Origin: Chloroflexota bacterium
GTDB lineage: Bacteria > Chloroflexota > Dormibacteria > CF-121
Reading direction: 5' to 3'
Assembly: GCA_005882525.1 (NCBI GenBank)
Contig: VBGO01000075.1
Location: forward strand, 1 to 50,735
Length of the DNA: 50,735 bases
Numbering within the stretch: the stretch's first letter is position 1; every line of letters begins with the position of its first letter. A model generated the notes under the pieces. It worked only from the letters and a program-made list of their open reading frames with translations. It was not told the origin of the DNA and did no database searches. Below are positions 25,268 to 31,811 of the stretch, one piece after another. A program made the position numbers and the translations under genes.

Positions 25268-26974
25268 TCAGTCGACCCACCAGTCCGCCGCGTTCCAGAG
25301 GGTGGTATCCGGCGCTGGGTTGGGGGCCAGGTTGTGCAGGTGGGGGCTGGCGAGCACCACGAGCCCGCGCTCGAAGAGCGGTAGCTCGAAGCCCAGCCGG
25401 GCGTAGGCGCGCTCGAAGGCGGCGTAGGACCGCGCCCGCTCGACCGTCACCAGCGACGCGCGGCCTCGGTCCAGGTTGCGATCGAGGTCGGCGTTGTTGA
25501 AGCGGCCGAAGTTGGAGCCCCGCCCCTGATTCTGGTCGGTCGGAATCTGCGATGAGTACTCGAGGGGATAGATGCCATCCGGGTCCGGGCCGATGCTCCA
25601 GGTCCATAATCCGGCCTCGAACTGACCGCGCTCCAGCAGGCCGCCCTGGGCGTAGCCGGTGAACAGCTCGCTGGGGTGCGCATCGGTCGCGCTCACCTCG
25701 GCGCCGAGTTTCCGCCACTCGACAACGAGCTGATCACGGACGGCCGTGCGAAGCGGGTTGCCCAGCGCCGTCACGAGCTGGAAGCCCAATCGCCGCCCAT
25801 TCTTGCTGCGGACCCCATCCGACCCCATCCTCCAGCCATCGCTGTCGAGCAGTTTGCCGGCGGCCCCCAGGTCGTAGTCGAGCGAAACATCGGGATCGTG
25901 ATAGGACGTAAGCGCGCTCGGGATCGGTGACTCGGCGAGCTGCGCCAGGCCGCGGAAGAATTTCTTGATCATGCCCGGCCGGTCGATCGCCATGCGCAGC
26001 GCCTGCAGCAGCGCGGGATCGTTTTTCCAGGGCGGCGGCTGGCCGGTTAGCGGGTTGGGGCTGGCCTGGTTGAACGTCACCTGCTCATACGCCAGTTGCG
26101 ACCGTCGGTGCAGCGTCAGGGGCCCAGTCCTGGTGAGGGTGGCGAGTTGATCATCCGGGAGCTCCAGGGCCAGCCCGACTTGACCGGCGCGGGCGGCATC
26201 CAGGAGCTGACCGGGCTCGGGATACAGCTTGTAAACGATGCTGTCGAGGTGCGGCCGGCGACCCGCCCGCCCCTGTGACCAGGCATCGTTGCGCAGCAGC
26301 GTGACGTGATCGTCTGGAACGAGTTCCGAAATCTTGAAGGGACCACTCACAACATCCGGTCGTGCCCAGAAGGCGTCACCGGCCAGCTGCTCGGGGGCGA
26401 TGCCGGCGAGCCGGTGCTGCGGCAGCACCGCGGGAAACAGGTTCAGATACTTGGGGTAGACGCGGTCGAAATGCAGCGTGAAGCGCTGCGGGTCGTGGAC
26501 ATCCAGCCGGGAGATCGCCGCGTAGCCGTCAGGCGAGAGGACGCCCGGCACGCGGGGGTTGACGATCAGCCGCCAGGTGAACGCGACATCCTCGACCGTC
26601 AGTGGCTGGCCGTCCGACCAGCGCAATCCGGGCCGCAGCCGGTACGTGACGTCCATCGTGCCGGCGCCGCGGTTCCAGGTCACGTCGCCGTTCTGCAGCG
26701 TGGGCACACGCTCCACCAGATCAGGAACCGGTTGCAGATTCGCATCCAATCGGAGCAGGCCGGCATAGAGCAGCGCGTCCACCTGGGCGGCCGGGACTTC
26801 CTCGTTGAAGAGCGGGGAGAAGTTCGTCGGGCTCTCCCAGTCGCCCACGACCAGGGTGCCGCCTTCGTGGCGGGCGGGCTCGGGCCGGTACTGCGACGGC
26901 TGCGGGCTGGCCGTGCCCAGCGAGATGCCGTGCACCGACGGCAGCGAGCTGCAGCCTCCCACCAGGGGCAGCAC
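25268..26974 (-). CDS. second SBP family 5 solute-binding lipoprotein; true start probably upstream
   Basis: A paralogue-like binding protein (568 residues from GTG 26974) with the family-5 landmarks YRLRPGLRWSDGQPLTVEDV, SGPFKISELVPDDHVTLLRN and LRMAIDRPGMIKKF. The lipobox is VGGC. With the GTG start only seven residues precede that Cys, too short for a signal peptide. In the same frame the codons just upstream read RAALVALAVLP, a perfect hydrophobic core, but no ATG, GTG or TTG is present. An ATA at 27007 or CTG at 26980 may serve as start, or the base at 27005 may be a sequence difference. It follows the SHOCT gene directly and precedes the dpp operon, so it may share the importer's permeases. 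Confidence 0.85.
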   Translation of the reverse strand: MLPLVGGCSSLPSVHGISLGTASPQPSQYRPEPARHEGGTLVVGDWESPTNFSPLFNEEVPAAQVDALLYAGLLRLDANLQPVPDLVERVPTLQNGDVTWNRGAGTMDVTYRLRPGLRWSDGQPLTVEDVAFTWRLIVNPRVPGVLSPDGYAAISRLDVHDPQRFTLHFDRVYPKYLNLFPAVLPQHRLAGIAPEQLAGDAFWARPDVVSGPFKISELVPDDHVTLLRNDAWSQGRAGRRPHLDSIVYKLYPEPGQLLDAARAGQVGLALELPDDQLATLTRTGPLTLHRRSQLAYEQVTFNQASPNPLTGQPPPWKNDPALLQALRMAIDRPGMIKKFFRGLAQLAESPIPSALTSYHDPDVSLDYDLGAAGKLLDSDGWRMGSDGVRSKNGRRLGFQLVTALGNPLRTAVRDQLVVEWRKLGAEVSATDAHPSELFTGYAQGGLLERGQFEAGLWTWSIGPDPDGIYPLEYSSQIPTDQNQGRGSNFGRFNNADLDRNLDRGRASLVTVERARSYAAFERAYARLGFELPLFERGLVVLASPHLHNLAPNPAPDTTLWNAADWWVD

Positions 26975-26996
26975 GGCCAGGGCAACGAGCGCGGCT

Positions 26997-27578
26997 CTAG
27001 ATGTTATCGAGGATCTTGCGGCGCTTTCGTTGGAATTCGCTCTCGGTGATGGCTCCGCGCTTGCGAAGCTTGTCCAGCTGACCCATGTCGGAGATCAGGT
27101 CCACGAGAGGCGACGAAAGTCGCTTGCTCAGATGCCGGTCTTCCTCACCGTCGAACTCCGGCGGCCTGGTGTCCCAGGTCTTCAGGTAAAAGAGCGCCTT
27201 GAGAGCGGTATAGGGGATGCCCAGCGTTTCGATCCGATCCTTCTCCACCGTCATCAGGCGCATGGTGACGCCATGGCTGGCGTGTTGGAGCTCGCCGTCG
27301 AGGTAGCCCAGCAGCACCTCACCATCCTGGAAGCGGATCGCGACTTTCCGCTCGGCGCGCGCCTGCTCTTGGGGAGTCGGCGCTCCCGCGCTGAGCGTAA
27401 TCCGCTTGATCGAGGGCAAGGGGATGAGGGCACGCTCGTTGTTGCTGGCCTGATCGGACATCTCCATCTCGATGTTCGGCCGGTCCAGGCTGATTGCCCC
27501 GACGCGGCCCTCCATGATCTCGTCGTCAAGAAATCGGATGGTGACGGTGGTGGCTTTTCCAGCCCCCGGACTGCCCAT
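26997..27578 (-). CDS. protein with two DUF6982-like modules and a C-terminal SHOCT domain
   Basis: A 193-residue soluble protein. Residues about 11-60 (VTIRFLDDEIMEGRVGAISL) and 79-130 (VAIRFQDGEVLLGYLDGEL) look like two copies of the same small beta module, each starting with an IRF-x-D/G-E pattern. The C-terminal 25 residues (GQLDKLRKRGAITESEFQRKR) match the SHOCT domain, a short oligomerisation element. ATG at 27578 has GAGGG upstream and a TATAAT -10 about 31 bases before it. The function is unknown; the position ahead of two binding-protein genes may be chance. Confidence 0.75.
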   Translation of the reverse strand: MGSPGAGKATTVTIRFLDDEIMEGRVGAISLDRPNIEMEMSDQASNNERALIPLPSIKRITLSAGAPTPQEQARAERKVAIRFQDGEVLLGYLDGELQHASHGVTMRLMTVEKDRIETLGIPYTALKALFYLKTWDTRPPEFDGEEDRHLSKRLSSPLVDLISDMGQLDKLRKRGAITESEFQRKRRKILDNI

Positions 27579-27609
27579 TTGTGGCCCTCATGATGTGGAC
27601 GTCAGCGGC

Positions 27610-27615
27610 ATTATA
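27610..27615 (-). promoter_or_regulatory. -10 box for the SHOCT-domain gene
   Basis: A perfect TATAAT on the minus strand (27615-27610), predicted start near 27603 and a 25-base leader with GAGGG 7 bases before the ATG. No consensus -35 at 16-18 bases is visible. Confidence 0.5.
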
Positions 27616-27710
27616 ACGAGCCGGTCGCGGAACTCCTGCGAAAAGATCGCGGCCGTGTGACAAAGTTGGAAATTGCGTCGGAGAGTCGTGCAACGAGCGC
27701 AAGAACGGGT

Positions 27711-27718
27711 GCTATGAT
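27711..27718 (+). promoter_or_regulatory. possible extended -10 promoter for the ECF sigma gene
   Basis: A TG dinucleotide, one base and then TATGAT (27713-27718) form an extended -10 pattern. It lies about 70 bases before the proposed GTG start at 27789. No -35 is convincing. Confidence 0.35.
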
Positions 27719-27788
27719 TCGCCCCGCGACTCGGCGGGAGGAACCTCACGTCGAACGATTTTGCCGAGTCCGGGTGGTATTGAGGGTA

Positions 27789-28655
27789 GTGACGCGAGTT
27801 GCCAAGGGGCCCTCGGATCTCGACCTCATCCGCGATTACCTTGGCGGCGACGTGGCCGCCTTCGACACCCTCTTCAAGCGGTACCACAAAGCGATCTATG
27901 GCCTGACCTTCCGCCTGCTCCGTGACCGGCAGCTGGCCGAGGACTTGACCCAGGAGACCTTCTTCCAGATCCTCCGCACCATTCATCGCATCAACGACAG
28001 CTTCAACTTCTCGGCCTGGATTCACCGGATCGCCACCAACCTCTGCTACGACGAGCTCCGACGGCGGAAGAAATTCCCCGAGGCGCAGGAGATCGACGAC
28101 GAAGAAAATGAGGACTCCGTCCTCCAGGTACCGGATGGGGATGCCCGCAAGAGCCCGGAGGTGGCGCTTGAGATCAGTGAGCTGCGCGACGCCGTCTGGT
28201 CCGTCGCCCGACGCTTACCCGAGAAGTACCGCCTGGTTCTGACGCTTCGGGAGCTGCAAGGCTTGAGCTACGCGAACATTGCCCGGAAGATGAAGGTCTC
28301 GGAGAGCGCGGTCGAAACCTTGCTCCATCGGGCCCGGCGCCGCTTCAAGGAAGAGTACCTCTTCATGGAGGGCAAGGCGCAGACCGAAGAGACGCGCTGC
28401 CCGACGATCGCTTACCTGCTCGATAACTTCCCCCCCGGAACGCTCAGGCGAGAGCAGCGGAAGATGGTTGCCCAGCACCTCGACTCCTGCCCGCCCTGTT
28501 CCGAACGCTACCCGAACCCGCCGCACCTGCAACGCAACGACGTGGTGGTCCAGCTGAACACCGCGGTGGTGACCCGGCGCCTGACCTCGAAGGTGCGCCA
28601 CCCGAAGATCTCCTTCATGGACGGGCGCGTTCAGGGCGGCTACCGCAAGCACTAG
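27789..28655 (+). CDS. ECF RNA polymerase sigma factor with C-terminal HC2-type zinc-finger motif
   Basis: A 288-residue group 4 sigma factor. Region 2 is FDTLFKRYHKAIYGLTFRLLRDRQLAEDLTQETF with the core-binding and -10 parts; region 4 is LPEKYRLVLTLRELQGLSYANIARKMKVSESAVETLLHRARRRF. A tail of about 95 residues follows, carrying Cys204, His230, Cys234 and Cys237 as C-x25-H-x3-C-x2-C, the zinc pattern of HC2 anti-sigma domains. The start is uncertain: GTG at 27789 has GAGGG close upstream, while in-frame starts further up give a low-complexity N-terminus. No separate anti-sigma gene is next to it, so the tail may be the built-in control element. Confidence 0.85.
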   Translation: MTRVAKGPSDLDLIRDYLGGDVAAFDTLFKRYHKAIYGLTFRLLRDRQLAEDLTQETFFQILRTIHRINDSFNFSAWIHRIATNLCYDELRRRKKFPEAQEIDDEENEDSVLQVPDGDARKSPEVALEISELRDAVWSVARRLPEKYRLVLTLRELQGLSYANIARKMKVSESAVETLLHRARRRFKEEYLFMEGKAQTEETRCPTIAYLLDNFPPGTLRREQRKMVAQHLDSCPPCSERYPNPPHLQRNDVVVQLNTAVVTRRLTSKVRHPKISFMDGRVQGGYRKH

Positions 28656-28664
28656 CGGCGTGGC

Positions 28665-28670
28665 TATAGT
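28665..28670 (+). promoter_or_regulatory. -10 box of a leaderless VOC-gene promoter
   Basis: TATAGT, then GGCCCG, then the GTG start at 28677. It lies in the 21-base gap after the sigma gene, so the downstream gene may be transcribed on its own. Confidence 0.5.
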
Positions 28671-28676
28671 GGCCCG

Positions 28677-29111
28677 GTGGCCACCAGCGTTCAGATCGTT
28701 TTCGACTGCGCGGACCCCGATAGACTCGCCACCTTCTGGGCCGCGGCGCTCGGCTACAAAAAGCAGGACCCACCAGCGGGCTTTGCCTCCTGGCCCGACT
28801 TCCTAAAGGCGCAGGGGATTCCCGAGAGCGAGTGGAATTCGGCCAGCGCCGTGGTCGATCCGAACGGGGTCGGCCCGCGGATCTTTTTTCAGCGGGTACC
28901 CGAAAAGAAAACCGTCAAGAATCGGGTCCATCTCGACCTGAACGTCGGCGGACCGAGAAGTGCGCCCCACGGCGAGAGGCGAGGCCGCATCGATGGGGAA
29001 GTCGCCCGGCTGGTGCAATTGGGCGCACGCCAGGCACGCACCATCGAGGAGCGGGGCGAGTACTTCGTCAACATGTTCGACCCCGACGGCAACGAGTTCG
29101 ACGTTCAGTAG
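28677..29111 (+). CDS. VOC-family (glyoxalase/bleomycin-resistance fold) protein
   Basis: A 144-residue protein of the vicinal oxygen chelate superfamily. It opens VQIVFDCADPDRLATFWAAALGY, continues with VHLDLNV in the second module and closes with GEYFVNMFDPDGNEFDVQ, the typical end of a VOC domain. Candidate metal ligands are His in RVHLDL and the last Glu of GNEF. The specific reaction is not recognisable; many such proteins are annotated only as glyoxalase-like. The start is GTG at 28677 without a Shine-Dalgarno but with a -10 box six bases away. It ends 1 base before the stop of the convergent His-rich gene. Confidence 0.88.
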   Translation: MATSVQIVFDCADPDRLATFWAAALGYKKQDPPAGFASWPDFLKAQGIPESEWNSASAVVDPNGVGPRIFFQRVPEKKTVKNRVHLDLNVGGPRSAPHGERRGRIDGEVARLVQLGARQARTIEERGEYFVNMFDPDGNEFDVQ

Positions 29112-29112
29112 C

Positions 29113-29451
29113 TCAGGGCTGGCGTGGCTCGATGACCAGCTCGATTTCCGTTATGGCCACGGGATGCCAGTGGCGGTCCGCCGCCTCGTGCTCGAGATCG
29201 CCCAGGCGGTGACGGTGGCCTTGAGACTTTGACCGGTGATCGTGCTCGAACGGTTCTTTTAGTCGATGGCGGTGGTCTGCGCCCCCGTCGGTGCGCTCGG
29301 ACCTGTCGGTCATGACGATGTGCGTGTGACCGTGAGGGTCTTCGCCGTGCGCCCCGTGCGCATGCTCGATCACCTCGACCAGCCGGTGGACATGCGAATC
29401 GGCGCCAAAGTCATGACGGTGAACGTACTCGTCGTCGTGCCGGTGTGGCAT
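29113..29451 (-). CDS. histidine-rich small protein, possible metal-binding
   Basis: A 112-residue protein with 21 His, most in HxH pairs (HRHD, HVHR, HAHG, HGHTH, HRHR, HDHR, HRHRL, HWH). It is also rich in Asp, Glu and Arg and has no signal peptide or membrane helix. Such composition suggests binding or storage of nickel, zinc or cobalt, but no family is recognised and composition alone does not prove function. It lies 26 bases after the glycerate kinase gene on the same strand, so it may be the last gene of an ilvE-glycerate kinase-His-rich unit. Confidence 0.6.
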   Translation of the reverse strand: MPHRHDDEYVHRHDFGADSHVHRLVEVIEHAHGAHGEDPHGHTHIVMTDRSERTDGGADHRHRLKEPFEHDHRSKSQGHRHRLGDLEHEAADRHWHPVAITEIELVIEPRQP

Positions 29452-29477
29452 AGCCCGATGTTAGCCCTCCGGCGGCG

Positions 29478-30617
29478 CTAGGCCAGGCGGCGGCCGGTTA
29501 GCAGCAGCCGCATCAGGCGGGACGCGGCCCGCACCAGCAGTGGCCCGGCCTGCGCCAGCGCCTCATCGAGCGAACCGGGCTCGACGACGGTTGCCTCCAG
29601 CCCATCGAAGAGCAGGCGGAGGTCGGTTTCATCCGCAACGCTGCCACCGATGGCGACCACCGGGATGCCGGCGTTACGGGCATGCCGGGCGACGGCCGCC
29701 GGCCCCTTGCCGAAGCGGGCAGTTTGGGAATCGAGGCGGCCCTCCCCGGTGATCACCAGGTCGGCCCCCTTGAGCCGCTCGTCGAGATGGAGCGCCTCCA
29801 TCACCATCTCCGCCCCTGGTCGAAGTTTTGCCCCGGTGAAGGCCACCAACCCGGCACCGAGACCTCCCGCCGCCCCGGCGCCCGGGAGCTGCTCGACGTC
29901 CACCCCGAGATCGTGGCGGATGACCTCGGCGAAATGCTTGAGCGCGGCGTCGAGCTCCGCCACCATCTCGGGGGTCGCGCCTTTCTGAGGTCCGTAGACC
30001 GCGCTCGCACCAGTCGGACCGGTGAGCGGATTCGTCACGTCGCAGGCGACCTCGACCCTGGTCTCCTTCCAGTTGGCGTGCACGCCTCCGACGTCGATCC
30101 GCGCCAACCGCGTCAGGGCCAGCCCGCCCGGAGATAAGTCTTGGCCGTTGCCATCGAGCAGGTGGTAGCCGAGCGCCTGCGCCATCCCGGCACCGCCGTC
30201 GTTGGTGGCGCTGCCCCCGATGCCGACGATGAAGTGACGCGCCCCACCCTCATAGGCGCGCTGCAATAGCTCGCCGACGCCGTAGGTGGTGGTGACCCGA
30301 GGGTCCCGCCGCTCCGGCGGTACGAGCGCCAGCCCGGCCGCCTTCGCCATTTCAATGACGGCGGTCGAGCGGCCGTCGATCAGTCCGTAGCCGGCCTCGA
30401 CGGGATCACCTAGCGGCCCGCGCACGCGAAGCGTGCATCGGTCTCCGTGCGTCGCCGCGACCAGCGCATCGGCGGTGCCGTCTCCACCGTCCGCGATCGG
30501 GACCAGCACCAGGGTCGCATCCGGCGCAGCGAGCCGAACGCCCTCGCCAATCGCGTCGGCGGCCTCGAGCGCGGAGAGCGAACCCTTGAACGCGTTGGGC
30601 GCGATGACGATGCGCAT
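29478..30617 (-). CDS. glxK: glycerate kinase (GarK/GlxK family)
   Basis: It phosphorylates D-glycerate, normally to 2-phosphoglycerate in this family. The 379-residue protein starts RIVIAPNAFKGSLSALEAADAI, has PIADGGDGTADAL, GIGGSATNDGGAGMAQALG and DLVITGEGRLDSQT, all family signatures in the usual order and length. ATG at 30617 follows ilvE by 31 bases. The linkage to ilvE has no obvious pathway logic. Confidence 0.93.
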   Translation of the reverse strand: MRIVIAPNAFKGSLSALEAADAIGEGVRLAAPDATLVLVPIADGGDGTADALVAATHGDRCTLRVRGPLGDPVEAGYGLIDGRSTAVIEMAKAAGLALVPPERRDPRVTTTYGVGELLQRAYEGGARHFIVGIGGSATNDGGAGMAQALGYHLLDGNGQDLSPGGLALTRLARIDVGGVHANWKETRVEVACDVTNPLTGPTGASAVYGPQKGATPEMVAELDAALKHFAEVIRHDLGVDVEQLPGAGAAGGLGAGLVAFTGAKLRPGAEMVMEALHLDERLKGADLVITGEGRLDSQTARFGKGPAAVARHARNAGIPVVAIGGSVADETDLRLLFDGLEATVVEPGSLDEALAQAGPLLVRAASRLMRLLLTGRRLA

Positions 30618-30648
30618 CAGCGCACCGCCGGCATCCCGCCGGCGGCCG

Positions 30649-31620
30649 TCAGTAGACGGGTGTCAACCAGTGGCTGAACTTTGCGTTGCGTCCGCGGACG
30701 ATCTCGAAGTAGAGCTTTTGCAGCCGCTCGACCACGGGGCCCACCTGGCCGTCGCCGATCGGCCGGCGATCGACATCGACCACGGGCGAGATCTGGGCGC
30801 CCGTGCCGCAGAGGAAGATCTCATCGGCCACGTACAGTTCGGAGCGGTCGATGGACCGTTCCACAACCTCCATGTCGAGCTCGTTGCGCAGCAGCTCCAT
30901 CATCGCGAGCCGGGTCAAGCCCTCCAGGATGTTGTCCGAGGTGGGCGGGGTAAGGACCTTGCCGTCGCGGATCAGGAAGATATTCTCCGCGCTGCCTTCG
31001 CAGACATGGCCCTCGTGGGTCAGCATGATCGCCTCGTCGAAGCCGTTTTCCATCGCCTCGGTCTTGGCCAGGGCGGAGTTGACGTAGATGCCGGTGATCT
31101 TGGCCCGAGCGGGCGCCGCATTGTCGTCGACTCGCCGCCAGCTCGACACCATGCAGCGGATGCCGCGCTCGATGTCGACGTAATTGCCGAAGGGGGTGAC
31201 GTAGATCGCGAACGAATCCTTGAGGTTGTGAAGCCGGACGCCGATCTCCTCGGAGCTCTTGAAAGCGAGCGGTCGGATGTAAACGTCCTGACGGAAGTTG
31301 TTGCGCCGGATGAGCTCGACGCTGGTGGTACAGAGCTCGTCGAGGGAGATCGGAATCTTGAGCTTTAACACCTTCACGGAATTCTGCATCCGGCGGTAAT
31401 GCTCCCGCAGCTTGAGGATGAAGAGCTGCTCGTGCTCCGGGCTCCAGTAGCCGCGGATGCCCTCGAAGACCCCGGTGCCGTAGTGGAGAGCGTGGGTCAT
31501 CAGGCCCAGGCGAGCGTCACCGTAGCGCTTGTACTCCCCGTCGAGGTAGACCCAGTACTGCGCCTGCTCTTTCCGTCGGGCCTCAGTCGTGCGAGTGACG
31601 CCCTCTGCTTTGATCGCCAT
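30649..31620 (-). CDS. ilvE: branched-chain amino acid aminotransferase
   Basis: A PLP fold type IV transaminase that makes Val, Leu and Ile from their 2-oxo acids. The 323-residue protein has the entry segment LTHALHYGTGVFEGIRGY-like (MTHALHYGTGVFEGIRG), the Schiff-base Lys174 in ARAKITGIYVNSAL, and CEGSAENIFLIRDG and EIFLCGTGAQISPV motifs. ATG at 31620 follows a strong AAAAGGAGG site at 10 bases. The promoter and a perfect palindrome lie about 75 bases upstream, so regulation by a DNA-binding repressor is likely. Confidence 0.95.
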   Translation of the reverse strand: MAIKAEGVTRTTEARRKEQAQYWVYLDGEYKRYGDARLGLMTHALHYGTGVFEGIRGYWSPEHEQLFILKLREHYRRMQNSVKVLKLKIPISLDELCTTSVELIRRNNFRQDVYIRPLAFKSSEEIGVRLHNLKDSFAIYVTPFGNYVDIERGIRCMVSSWRRVDDNAAPARAKITGIYVNSALAKTEAMENGFDEAIMLTHEGHVCEGSAENIFLIRDGKVLTPPTSDNILEGLTRLAMMELLRNELDMEVVERSIDRSELYVADEIFLCGTGAQISPVVDVDRRPIGDGQVGPVVERLQKLYFEIVRGRNAKFSHWLTPVY

Positions 31621-31696
31621 CGAGAGACGACCTCCTTTTGCCTTGCGAACAGGCCGCGTGAACTGGGCCCGAATTCACTTTCCGGGACCTGGCTCG

Positions 31697-31726
31697 ATTA
31701 TATGCCGGGTTCCGGCGACCGGCATA
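31697..31726 (-). promoter_or_regulatory. ilvE promoter covered by a perfect 8-base inverted repeat
   Basis: TATGCCGG (31701-31708) and CCGGCATA (31719-31726) are exact inverted copies separated by 10 bases. The minus-strand -10 box TATAAT (31702-31697) overlaps the promoter-proximal arm, and the other arm falls where the -35 would be. The geometry is that of an operator over a promoter. The same repeat faces the divergent yvcK gene. Confidence 0.6.
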
Positions 31727-31811
31727 GGGCCTTTTGGATGTAACGAAAAGTGAGAAAAAGGAGTTCCAAAAATGCTGTGCTAAGCTTGGGGCGCCGGTGG
31801 CACCCTTACGT

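Noticed and set aside
25811..25830. Exact 10-base tandem repeat (GACCCCATCC twice) in the second binding-protein gene
   Set aside because: The frame stays open and the translation (GW-x-x-x-SDGVRSKNG) fits the family, so it is not a frameshift or an insertion scar.
27668..27689. ECF-type autoregulatory promoter (GGAAA...CGT) before the sigma gene
   Set aside because: The spacing of 14 bases is shorter than usual for ECF promoters and the boxes are incomplete.
31701..31735. Rho-independent terminator in the ilvE/yvcK gap
   Set aside because: The hairpin is followed by a mixed GGGCC before a short T run, and both genes point away from it, so there is no transcript to end; operator is the better reading.
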